Shown here: positions 1 through 5,144 of the stretch, piece after piece
How the letters are laid out: each line of letters begins with the position of its first letter
How positions within the stretch are numbered: position 1 is the first letter of the stretch
NCBI GenBank assembly: GCA_045539925.1
Contig: JAZQGH010000153.1
Span: 1 to 8,572, forward strand
From: SFWF01 sp045539925
GTDB taxonomy: Bacteria; Bacillota; Clostridia; Oscillospirales; Acutalibacteraceae
Length of the DNA stretch: 8,572 nucleotides
Direction of reading: 5' to 3'
Made by a program: the position numbers and the translations under genes
The notes under the pieces: generated by a model
What the model saw: the letters and a program-made list of their open reading frames with translations, nothing else
Told to the model about the DNA's origin: nothing
The model's database searches: none

Positions 1-1
1 G

Positions 2-232
2 GCCTCCGACTTGCTTCGCAAGCTCTACGTGTATTTTCCCTATTTGTGGGCGCAGTTGCGCAGATGGGATGACAGCACTTGGCGGCAATTCCGCGCTGAC
101 TATTCGGTGCGTGAGTTGGAGATCCGCTTTGCGTTTGAGAACGAATGGAGTGCTGATGGCAAGAGCATCCGCAGCAGAGCTTTCTATAATGCTCTGAAAC
201 AGAGGATTGAGGAAAGCAGGGTGAGCGCATGA
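2..232 (+). CDS. Conserved conjugative-element protein of unknown function, C-terminal part
   Basis: The frame is open from the window edge, so the true start probably lies upstream; a TTG at 11 is the first in-window start candidate but cannot be tested. About 76 residues are visible. They are rich in aromatic and charged residues (for example YVYFPYLWAQLRR near the beginning), with no signal peptide or membrane segment. The stop codon overlaps the start of the next gene (ATGA at 229-232), which implies translational coupling and one operon. Its place directly before a CD1108-like gene suggests it belongs to the conjugation module of a Tn1549-type element. I do not recognise a named domain and infer no biochemical role. 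Confidence 0.6.
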   Translation, partial: ASDLLRKLYVYFPYLWAQLRRWDDSTWRQFRADYSVRELEIRFAFENEWSADGKSIRSRAFYNALKQRIEESRVSA

Positions 233-1413
233 AGATCAAGACAAGGGAATCCTTAAAAACAATAAAGACCTTTGACCGTGCGGATACACTCGCGCAGAAA
301 TCCAAAAACGGCATTTCATCTCTCCATAATTCTGCGGAGCAAACGCAGAATATTGGGTATGAGTCGGAAACCGATTATGCCGGAAGTGAGCTTCAAGACA
401 AAGAAGAACGTATCGCGCGAATGGCGGTGGTGGGAGCTAACAAAGTCGGACGATGGGGTGTAAAAGAAACTCGGAAGAATATTCATAAGTGGAGAAATCG
501 ACCGAGAAAACCTAAGCCGAATCTCAATTTGAAGCAATTACCCTCACCGCAAAGACCGATGCTTGAAGCACCCAAGAAGGGAATTAAGACGGCAAGTAAG
601 GCACCCAAGAAAACAGTAAAGGGAACAAAGACCGCCGTTAAGGGCGCAAAGACTACTGCGAAAGCAACGGTCAAAGGCACAAAAGCGGCGGTCAAAGGAA
701 CGGTAAAAGCGGCTCAACTCATAAAGAAAGCCGCGATTGCTACTGTGAAATTCGTAAAAGTGGCGGGCAAGGCGATCATAGCAGCCGCAAAAGCCACGGT
801 AGCCGCCATAAAAGGCATTATAGCCGCTATTGTGGCGGGAGGATGGGTTGCTGTCCTCATTATCGTAATCATCGTTATCGTGGCTCTTGTGGTCGGCTCG
901 GTGTATGCCATATTCGTCCCGGCTGAAGATAGTGAGATAACGATTTACAGCGTAAAAACTGACCTTGAAAGAGAATACCATCAACGGCAAGCAGAGCTGA
1001 TTGCAAACTGTCAATATGATATTCTCAATTATGAGGGAGATATAGCCGCATGGGATGAAATGATCGCGGTTTATGCGGTCAAGCTCAATCTTGGTGATGA
1101 ACCGCAAGAGGTAGCGACCTTTGATGAAGATAAAGCGGCTGAACTCAAAGCGATCTTTTGGGATATGAACTCAATCTCACTGCGTACCGAATTGAGAACG
1201 ACTACCGTAACGCGCTATGAAACAAATGCTGACGGAGAGCTTGTCGAGGTACAAGAAGATGTGACTATGATAATTCTTACTGTAGTTACAGACAGTATGA
1301 GTGCAGACGAGATCTCAGATGAGTATGGCTTTTCAGCTAAACAAGATACGATGCTTGATGAGTTGTTAAGTGAAGAAAACTCTGAATTATGGGCGGGAAT
1401 ACTCGGGGAGTAA
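229..1413 (+). CDS. CD1108-like conjugative-element membrane protein, lacking the usual C-terminal hydrolase domain
   Basis: This 394-residue protein has three parts. Residues 1-110 are a polar, basic cytoplasmic arm. Residues 115-200 are a Lys/Ala/Thr low-complexity stretch with repeated K-G-T-K and A-V-K-G units, resembling histone H1 tails. One strong transmembrane helix lies at about 204-230 (GGWVAVLIIVIIVIVALVVG). Residues 231-394 would be extracellular. The helix, the AVYAVK segment near 280 and the FWDMN segment near 310 match what I recall of CD1108-family proteins of Tn1549-like elements. Those normally continue into a peptidoglycan hydrolase (CHAP, NlpC/P60 or lysozyme-like) that opens the wall for conjugation. 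Here the protein stops at SELWAGILGE, close to where that linker should begin, so it is probably truncated and unable to cut the wall. The start overlaps the previous stop (ATGA). The family call is recalled, not searched. Confidence 0.72.
   Translation: MKIKTRESLKTIKTFDRADTLAQKSKNGISSLHNSAEQTQNIGYESETDYAGSELQDKEERIARMAVVGANKVGRWGVKETRKNIHKWRNRPRKPKPNLNLKQLPSPQRPMLEAPKKGIKTASKAPKKTVKGTKTAVKGAKTTAKATVKGTKAAVKGTVKAAQLIKKAAIATVKFVKVAGKAIIAAAKATVAAIKGIIAAIVAGGWVAVLIIVIIVIVALVVGSVYAIFVPAEDSEITIYSVKTDLEREYHQRQAELIANCQYDILNYEGDIAAWDEMIAVYAVKLNLGDEPQEVATFDEDKAAELKAIFWDMNSISLRTELRTTTVTRYETNADGELVEVQEDVTMIILTVVTDSMSADEISDEYGFSAKQDTMLDELLSEENSELWAGILGE
589..830 (+). repeat. Degenerate repeats encoding the Lys/Ala-rich arm
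   Basis: The DNA contains loosely repeated units such as aaagg-acaaag and gcggtcaaagg that encode reiterated K-G-T-K, A-V-K-G and A-A-K segments. They are diverged and in frame. This is compositional repetition within the protein rather than a mobile or CRISPR repeat. Confidence 0.6.
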
Positions 1414-1424
1414 ACACGTTCATA

Positions 1425-1453
1425 TTGAAAAATTCATCAAAAAATGATATAAT
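1425..1453 (+). promoter_or_regulatory. Strong sigma-A promoter for the integrase leader
   Basis: TTGAAA at 1425-1430 and TATAAT at 1448-1453 are separated by exactly 17 bases. A TG at 1445-1446 makes an extended -10. The spacer contains the dyad TCAT-N6-ATGA, shared in form with the promoter at 6512. Transcription should start near 1460. Confidence 0.85.
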
Positions 1454-1459
1454 AGAGTA

Positions 1460-1547
1460 TATCAGAATAACAACGAGAGGGTGGTGCAAACCGTTCCTCA
1501 AATAGCGAGAAGCCGAGCATACCAAATATGTTCGGCTTCTTTTATAT
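1460..1547 (+). ncRNA. Short terminated leader RNA before the integrase
   Basis: The span runs from the predicted start of the 1425 promoter to the T-run after a perfect hairpin, giving an RNA of about 88 nucleotides. It could be an attenuator for the integrase, since no better promoter is seen between the hairpin and the gene, or a free small RNA. A frame from GTG 1481 or 1484 reads through the hairpin to a TAA ending near 1573. It includes ARSRAYQICSASF, which resembles the helix-turn-helix core of excisionases (a family usually encoded just before integrases). This may be chance or an excisionase remnant. I recognise no known riboswitch. Confidence 0.5.
1508..1547 (+). terminator. Intrinsic terminator in the integrase leader
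   Basis: A 13-bp stem pairs 1508-1520 with 1528-1540; one pair is a G-T wobble. The loop is 7 nt (1521-1527) and a T-rich tract follows from 1540. It lies between the strong promoter and the integrase start at 1586, so integrase expression needs readthrough. Confidence 0.85.
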
Positions 1548-1585
1548 TTAGCAGGACAAATATTATATAAAGGCAGGATACAAAC

Positions 1586-2524
1586 ATGAAATACAAAGAA
1601 TGGTTAGTTGAGTGGTTAGAAAATTATGTGAAGCAATCTTCAAAGGCAAAAACACACACTCGCTATACGCAAATCGTTCATTCTCACCTCATTCCACGAC
1701 TTGGTGAATACGAAATGGACGAACTAACTCCGCAATTATTGCAACGGCATATTGTGGATATGCGAAAGTGCGGAAATCACAGAACGGGCGGAGGTTTAGC
1801 ACCGAGTACGGTCAACCTTATTGTGGCGGTTATTCAAGATTCACTTGCAACCGCACATGATATTGATTTGTGTAGTCAGTACATCGCAGACAAAATCAAG
1901 CGACCTCGCATTGAGGAAAAAAAGGTTGAGTGTTTTTCGGTTGCCGAGCAAAAGCAAATAGAAGATGCAGTGAGGAATGACAAGCGGCAAAAGACCGTTG
2001 GCATTTTGCTTTGTTTATATACCGGACTTCGCATCGGTGAATTGCTCGCGCTTGAATGGACAGATATTGATTTTGAAAAGCGCGAGATCAGCATTAGCAA
2101 AACCTGTCACGACAGCACAGATGAAAACGGAAAATATTGCCGTTTCGTTAATGCTCCAAAAACCACAACCTCTATGCGTGTAATTCCATTCCCGAAGCAG
2201 CTTTTGCCTTTGCTCCGAGAAACCAAAAAGAAAAACGGTTCTAAATACGTTGTTGGTGACGGTGAAAAGATTATATCCGTCAGATCGTATCAGCGCACGT
2301 TTGAGTTATTATTAAAAAAGAATGGAATCCCGCATAAAGGGTTCCATTCATTAAGACACACTTTTGCCACCCGCGCGATTGAGTGCGGAGTTGACGTAAA
2401 AACACTTTCCGAGATCTTAGGACACAAGAACCCGACCATAACCTTAAACCGATATGCTCATTCCTTAATGGAGCATAAAAAGGATATGATGAACCGTCTT
2501 GGAAAGCTTTATATTGAAGCGTAG
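1586..2524 (+). CDS. int: Tyrosine recombinase / integrase
   Basis: This 312-residue site-specific recombinase would integrate and excise DNA by strand exchange through a covalent 3'-phosphotyrosine. Residues about 3-100 form the SAM-like core-binding domain. The catalytic domain (about 115-310) carries the full set: R149 (TGLRIGE), K192 in the beta-hairpin (APKTT), H254 and R257 (FHSLRHTF), H280 (LGHKN) and the nucleophile Y290 (NRYAH). The length is typical for single-domain phage and transposon integrases that lack an N-terminal arm domain. An AGGA seven bases before ATG supports the start. It is probably transcribed by readthrough of the leader terminator at 1508-1547 and ends in its own terminator, which begins inside the stop codon. 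No excisionase gene of normal size lies beside it. The gene appears intact and active. Confidence 0.95.
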   Translation: MKYKEWLVEWLENYVKQSSKAKTHTRYTQIVHSHLIPRLGEYEMDELTPQLLQRHIVDMRKCGNHRTGGGLAPSTVNLIVAVIQDSLATAHDIDLCSQYIADKIKRPRIEEKKVECFSVAEQKQIEDAVRNDKRQKTVGILLCLYTGLRIGELLALEWTDIDFEKREISISKTCHDSTDENGKYCRFVNAPKTTTSMRVIPFPKQLLPLLRETKKKNGSKYVVGDGEKIISVRSYQRTFELLLKKNGIPHKGFHSLRHTFATRAIECGVDVKTLSEILGHKNPTITLNRYAHSLMEHKKDMMNRLGKLYIEA

Positions 2525-2564
2525 AATGTTATATTCTGTGGACATATTATAACATTCTTTTTTT
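2523..2564 (+). terminator. Integrase terminator
   Basis: An 11-bp perfect stem pairs 2523-2533 with 2548-2558, with a 14-nt loop and then a run of Ts to 2564. The left arm starts within the integrase TAG stop codon. Confidence 0.85.
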
Positions 2565-2574
2565 ATACCGTCAA
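2546..2574 (-). promoter_or_regulatory. Near-consensus promoter antisense to the integrase 3' end
   Basis: On the minus strand TTGACG (2574-2569) and TATAAT (2551-2546) are exactly 17 bases apart, with TG placed for an extended -10. Transcription would begin near 2539 and run leftward into the integrase gene. No minus-strand gene follows, so the product would be an antisense RNA. The -10 overlaps the right arm of the integrase terminator. Confidence 0.55.
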
Positions 2575-2579
2575 CGCCT

Positions 2580-2609
2580 TCGACAAAAGTAGTGTTTTTT
2601 CGCTATAAA
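2580..2609 (+). promoter_or_regulatory. Probable promoter of the AbrB/sigma4-alphaCTD operon
   Basis: TCGACA (2580-2585) and TATAAA (2604-2609) each match consensus at five of six positions and are separated by 18 bases. The predicted start near 2616 lies just before a terminator hairpin. Confidence 0.5.
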
Positions 2610-2623
2610 AAAGTTTCATAGCT

Positions 2624-2654
2624 GCCTCTTTCGGTGTACGAAAGGGCTTTTTTT
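2624..2654 (+). terminator. Leader terminator (candidate attenuator) before the AbrB-type gene
   Basis: GCC-(T bulge)-CTTTCG at 2624-2633 pairs with CGAAAGGGC at 2639-2647 across a 5-nt loop, followed by seven Ts (2648-2654). It lies downstream of the 2580-2609 promoter and upstream of the first gene of that operon, so it could act as an attenuator. Confidence 0.75.
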
Positions 2655-2710
2655 GTTCACCGTATATAACATTCGATGAACAAAATTAAGAGCGAAAGTA
2701 CACCGAAAGA
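2627..2710. repeat. 13-bp inverted repeat linking the leader terminator to the AbrB gene translation start region
   Basis: TCTTTCGGTGTAC at 2627-2639 is the perfect reverse complement of 2698-2710. The first copy covers the left arm and loop of the terminator. The second directly abuts the ribosome binding site at 2711-2718. The two could pair in readthrough RNA as an alternative to the terminator. Confidence 0.7.
2651..2685. promoter_or_regulatory. 9-bp inverted repeat, possible operator
   Basis: TTTTGTTCA at 2651-2659 is mirrored by TGAACAAAA at 2677-2685 around a 17-base AT-rich centre containing TATAAC. It may be a protein-binding dyad, perhaps for the AbrB-type product. No matching -35 is seen for the central TATAAC. 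Confidence 0.4.
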
Positions 2711-2718
2711 AAGGAAGG
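2711..2718 (+). promoter_or_regulatory. Ribosome binding site deciding the AbrB-type start
   Basis: AAGGAAGG lies five bases before ATG 2724. The upstream in-frame ATG at 2676 has no comparable site and falls inside the 9-bp inverted repeat. Confidence 0.75.
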
Positions 2719-2723
2719 TTGTT

Positions 2724-2975
2724 ATGACAAGATCATTGCTTGATAAATTAGACCGCATTGTAATACCCAAAGACATTTGCAAGGCACTAAGCCTTGCACC
2801 CGGTTCTCCCGTGCTTTTCTCGGTTGAGAATGGACGAGTTATCATTACTCCCGAAGATACCGTTTGTGCCGTATGCGGAGCGCAAATACCAAAGGGAAAA
2901 TCTATTCGTTTGTGTAACGGTTGCATAGAACAAGTTGCTCAAATACACCGAGCAGAAGTCGCATCGGTCATCTGA
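2724..2975 (+). CDS. AbrB/SpoVT-type DNA-binding protein with a CxxC-CxxC zinc-ribbon-like tail
   Basis: This is a predicted 83-residue transcription regulator. Residues 6-44 fit the AbrB/MazE swapped-hairpin DNA-binding fold: LDKLDRIVIPKDICKALSLA, then a short strand, turn and a V-I-I-T strand. The classic LGRVVIP core reads LDRIVIP here. Residues 48-67 carry C48xxC51 and C64xxC67, twelve residues apart, which look able to bind zinc and could mediate oligomer formation or sensing. I chose ATG 2724 because of the strong ribosome binding site; a start at 2676 would add 16 residues. It is the first gene of a three-gene operon, 25 bases before the next. It probably regulates its own element genes, and the inverted repeats just upstream are candidate targets. 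An antitoxin role is less likely, since the neighbour is not a recognisable toxin. Confidence 0.8.
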   Translation: MTRSLLDKLDRIVIPKDICKALSLAPGSPVLFSVENGRVIITPEDTVCAVCGAQIPKGKSIRLCNGCIEQVAQIHRAEVASVI

Positions 2976-2984
2976 ATACAGTAC

Positions 2985-2992
2985 AAAGGAGG
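2985..2992 (+). promoter_or_regulatory. Ribosome binding site deciding the start at 3001
   Basis: AAAGGAGG sits eight bases before ATG 3001. The frame is open upstream to an ATG at 2935, but that start lacks such a site and would overlap the AbrB-type gene. Confidence 0.85.
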
Positions 2993-3000
2993 AAAAACAA

Positions 3001-3450
3001 ATGCTGAAGTATAACAAAGGTAGATTTGAATTGGATTATCTTTCTTTTGCAATTCCCGACAATATGTACCTCACCACTTCAAACGAAGTGGAGTTGGAAG
3101 ATGGATTAGAGCTTTTCACTGAGGATTGGAAAGTCAGAATTACGGTTGCAGGTAACGAGATCGCTGAAAGTGCGATTGAGAGTATAGAAAGCCTTTTCGA
3201 TGAGGAACTTTCTCATAAAAAAATCGGTGAGATAACCGAGTTGCACAAGGCGGGATTGGACGGTTGTTACGTTGTTTACGAAAACGATAAGTTGATTCAT
3301 ATTGAAGCGTGTCTTAACACGCCCAACATTGAAGATTGCCACACGTTTATGATATGGGCGCGTACCGAGAAGAAATACGGAGAGGAAGAAGTCTCGCGGA
3401 TGATGCGTTTATATACGTACATTCTCGATTCGATAGAGGTAAGGAAATAA
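3001..3450 (+). CDS. Protein of unknown function, possibly PsbP/Mog1-like fold
   Basis: This 149-residue acidic protein has no signal peptide or membrane segment, so it is cytoplasmic. The residue pattern alternates strands and helices: FELDYLSFAIPD near 9-20, VRITVA near 45-50, a helical E/S-rich segment 52-70, GCYVVYE near 88-94, LIHIEACL near 98-105, and a final helix ending in YILDSIEVRK. This resembles the PsbP/Mog1/DUF1795-type sandwich by shape only, a weak guess. It is the middle gene of the operon. Its stop lies two bases before the start of the sigma4-alphaCTD gene, so translation is likely coupled and the two products may work together, for example as a regulator or partner. I do not recognise the family. 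Confidence 0.8.
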   Translation: MLKYNKGRFELDYLSFAIPDNMYLTTSNEVELEDGLELFTEDWKVRITVAGNEIAESAIESIESLFDEELSHKKIGEITELHKAGLDGCYVVYENDKLIHIEACLNTPNIEDCHTFMIWARTEKKYGEEEVSRMMRLYTYILDSIEVRK

Positions 3451-3452
3451 TT

Positions 3453-4070
3453 ATGGTTATCAGACACATGGGTGAAAACTTAAAAATGAAATATCTAAAA
3501 GAGGACTATCCGAAGAATCTGTTACTTGTCATTCAACTTACCGCTGTATACCCAACGGAGTTGCCGACAGAAGATATTACCGAAGATATAAAAGCGGGTT
3601 TAGACTATGCGCTATCAACTCTTGCGGAACGAGAGCAAGCAATTATACGTATGCGCTATCAAGAGCATCTGTCTTTGCGTGAGATCGGTATTGAAATTGG
3701 AGTAACAACAGAGCGCATTAGAAGTCTTAGCGACAAGATATTGAGAAAGCTTCGTGAACCGCAAAGACTTGGTTATATCAAGTTTGGTAAGTGCGGATAT
3801 GAAGCGTTGATAGCGAAAAGGGAAGAAGAAAAGAGAAATGCCAAGGTCGATAGCCAACTTCAAATGACATTGGAAGAACTTGATTTGACGGTTCGTTCCT
3901 TTAATTGCTTGAAGGTCAGAGGATGTGATACAGTTGGAGATATTGCTGCTTTGACGGAAGAAGAAATTCTCCAAACCAAAAATCTCGGTAAGAAATCTAT
4001 GATCGAAATTGCCGAAGCACTGAAAGCAATAGGTGTTTATAACACGGCGTGGGATGAGTTTATTGAATAA
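3453..4070 (+). CDS. Sigma-70 region 4 protein fused to an RNA polymerase alpha C-terminal-like domain
   Basis: This is a 205-residue predicted transcription factor. Residues about 47-106 match sigma-70 region 4, which binds -35 elements and the RNAP beta flap: LAEREQAIIRMRYQ, LSLREIGIEIGVTTERIR, then LSDKILRKLR. No region 2 is present, so it cannot open promoters as an ordinary sigma. Residues 110-138 are a charged linker. Residues 139-195 match the RNAP alpha-CTD: LDLTVRSFNCLK, then DIAALTEEEIL, then NLGKKSMIEI. Residues equivalent to E. coli alpha R265, N268, G296, K298 and S299 (R148, N151, G179, K181, S182) are kept, so UP-element DNA contact looks possible. ATG 3453 is preceded by AAGGA at seven bases. 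It likely recruits or redirects polymerase at element promoters. It is the last gene of its operon. Confidence 0.88.
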   Translation: MVIRHMGENLKMKYLKEDYPKNLLLVIQLTAVYPTELPTEDITEDIKAGLDYALSTLAEREQAIIRMRYQEHLSLREIGIEIGVTTERIRSLSDKILRKLREPQRLGYIKFGKCGYEALIAKREEEKRNAKVDSQLQMTLEELDLTVRSFNCLKVRGCDTVGDIAALTEEEILQTKNLGKKSMIEIAEALKAIGVYNTAWDEFIE

Positions 4071-4096
4071 TAAGCAGAACACGAAGAACAAGAAAA

Positions 4097-4128
4097 CTGC
4101 CTCCGAGTTCGCTCGGGGGCAGCTTTTT
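4097..4128. terminator. Bidirectional terminator between convergent genes
   Basis: An 11-bp stem (4097-4107 with 4112-4122, one wobble pair) closes a TTCG tetraloop. Five Ts follow on the plus strand and As precede it, giving Ts on the minus strand. It ends both the sigma4-alphaCTD operon and the leftward XRE repressor gene, whose stop codon touches it. Confidence 0.9.
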
Positions 4129-4463
4129 CACTTTTTGCCTCTTTTTTCAAAAGTAATCATTGTGTTGACAACGCTGTAAATTCTTTCTCTTTCGGAAGAA
4201 GGTAAATCGGAGAGTGCGTCCGTCATTTCGGAGGACTTAATATTATATCCGGTCGAAAGCACATCGGCAAGCAATAAATCTGCCGACACTTCCAATGCGT
4301 TTGCTATGGTAATGAATGTTTCAAGCTTAGGTACTTTTTCACCGCGTTCGATCATTCCCGTATAAGTAACGCTGAGTCCTATTCTTTCGGCAAAATCCTC
4401 TTGCCGCCAACCTTTTGCTTCTCTGTATTTTCTTATCCGTTTTCCGATAGATGATGTGTTCAT
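4128..4463 (-). CDS. XRE (Cro/C1-type) repressor
   Basis: This 111-residue cytoplasmic DNA-binding regulator has a Cro/C1 helix-turn-helix at about residues 6-63: IGKRIRKYREAKGWRQEDFAE, then IGLSVTYTGMIERGEKVPK with the recognition helix near 31-41, then LETFITIANALEVSADLLL. Residues 64-111 form a short helical tail, probably for dimerisation. There is no peptidase domain, so it is not a LexA-like self-cleaving repressor. CGAGG lies six bases before ATG. It is divergent from the SLOG operon, and the region between holds repeated dyads overlapping that operon's -35, so I infer it represses that operon and perhaps itself. It converges on a shared terminator with the operon to its left in the window. 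Confidence 0.9.
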   Translation of the reverse strand: MNTSSIGKRIRKYREAKGWRQEDFAERIGLSVTYTGMIERGEKVPKLETFITIANALEVSADLLLADVLSTGYNIKSSEMTDALSDLPSSERERIYSVVNTMITFEKRGKK

Positions 4464-4494
4464 AGTATACCTCGAAAATATCAGTTATTGTCCC

Positions 4495-4506
4495 TAACTA
4501 ATAGTA
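4495..4506. promoter_or_regulatory. Operator-like site 1 (AACTAATAGT)
   Basis: AACTAATAGT at 4496-4505 is repeated exactly at 4554-4563. The overlapping minus-strand TATACT (4508-4503) is a possible -10 for the leftward repressor gene, with only a weak -35, so a protein bound here could autoregulate it. A further inverted pair AGTTA (4483-4487) and TAACT (4495-4499) is adjacent. Confidence 0.5.
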
Positions 4507-4553
4507 TAGATTAAAATTGTTTACTCATACAGAATATATTTGGAAGAAACCAT

Positions 4554-4564
4554 AACTAATAGTT
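4554..4564. promoter_or_regulatory. Operator-like site 2, overlapping the SLOG operon -35
   Basis: AACTA-A-TAGTT at 4554-4564 is a perfect dyad around one central base and shares ten bases with site 1. Its last two bases are the first two of the TTGATA -35 element, the classic position for repression. Confidence 0.55.
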
Positions 4565-4591
4565 GATATATTCACATTTATATGGTATAAT
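4563..4591 (+). promoter_or_regulatory. Promoter of the SLOG operon
   Basis: TTGATA (4563-4568) and TATAAT (4586-4591) are separated by 17 bases, with TG at 4583-4584 for an extended -10. The spacer shares ATTCAC directly after the -35 with the promoter at 6512. Start is predicted near 4598, leaving a leader of about 60 bases. Confidence 0.82.
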
Positions 4592-4658
4592 AAGTTGGAT
4601 ATAGATTAAAAAACTTAAAGATTGGATTGAATATGATTGAATTTTTGGGGTAGTTGAT

Positions 4659-5144
4659 ATGATATGGGAAGATAACACATACAGAGTTGTTCTTTTTGGT
4701 CATCGTGATTTTTACGGACATCGTACACTTGATGATCGGCTCTATCCTTTGTTAAAGGACTTGTTGAGGAAGAAGCCTTTTGTGGAAATATACATTGGTC
4801 GCAATGGAGATTTCGATATTTATGCTGCCACGGTTGTGAAGCGTGTGCAGGACGCCATGGGCAAAGCGAACAGTGAGTTTATCTGCGTTCTTCCTTACCC
4901 CGAAAAAGATATAGAATACTACGAAAAGTATTATGATAACGTAATGATCCCCGAATGTATCGGGAGAACTCACCCGAAGGGAGCCATCACAAAGCGTAAT
5001 CGTTGGATGGTGGAGCAAGCTGACCTCTTTGTTTGCTACGTTGAGCGAGAGGAAGGCGGCGCGTACACCGCGATGAAATATGCGAAAAAGCTTGATAAGC
5101 CTATAATCAATCTTGCAGAAAAGGAGAGTGACAGGAAAGAATGA
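4659..5144 (+). CDS. SLOG-family (Rossmann-like nucleotide-binding) protein
   Basis: This 161-residue cytoplasmic protein appears to be a single SLOG (SMF/DprA-LOG) domain. Visible motifs are an N-terminal strand with FGHRD (13-17), IGRNGDFD (46-53) as the glycine-rich loop, CVLPYP near 76-81, TKRNRWMVEQADLFVCYV (111-128) and EEGGAYTAM (131-139). These match recalled clostridial proteins with GHRD and RNRWM signatures often annotated as SLOG or DUF1273-like. SLOG domains bind nucleotide-type ligands; some are sensors in conflict systems and others act in DNA uptake or cytokinin-like nucleotide hydrolysis. The ligand here is unknown. It is the first gene of a four-gene coupled operon: its stop overlaps the next start (ATGA at 5141). 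GGGG eight bases before ATG is a modest ribosome binding site. It is probably controlled by the divergent XRE repressor. Confidence 0.82.
   Translation: MIWEDNTYRVVLFGHRDFYGHRTLDDRLYPLLKDLLRKKPFVEIYIGRNGDFDIYAATVVKRVQDAMGKANSEFICVLPYPEKDIEYYEKYYDNVMIPECIGRTHPKGAITKRNRWMVEQADLFVCYVEREEGGAYTAMKYAKKLDKPIINLAEKESDRKE

Noticed and set aside
589..830. Possible tandem repeat array or CRISPR
   Set aside because: Units are unequal, diverged and in frame with a low-complexity protein segment; there are no spacers.
544..1107. Long open frame on the minus strand (187 codons) opposite the CD1108-like gene
   Set aside because: It is the antisense of a Lys/Ala-rich coding region whose codon bias removes stops. 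The translation is rich in Cys, Arg, Tyr and Phe in an unnatural way and there is no ribosome binding site.
2935..3000. Upstream extension of the 3001 gene to ATG 2935
   Set aside because: It overlaps the AbrB-type gene and lacks a ribosome binding site, while AAAGGAGG precedes ATG 3001 at eight bases.
3336..3452. Upstream extension of the sigma4-alphaCTD frame to an ATG at 3336
   Set aside because: It would overlap the previous gene by over 110 bases; ATG 3453 has AAGGA at proper spacing and gives a protein matching the domain layout.
3615..4091. Minus-strand open frame of 158 codons opposite the sigma4-alphaCTD gene
   Set aside because: The plus strand encodes two recognisable domains here. 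The minus frame has no credible start site and reads across the terminator arm.
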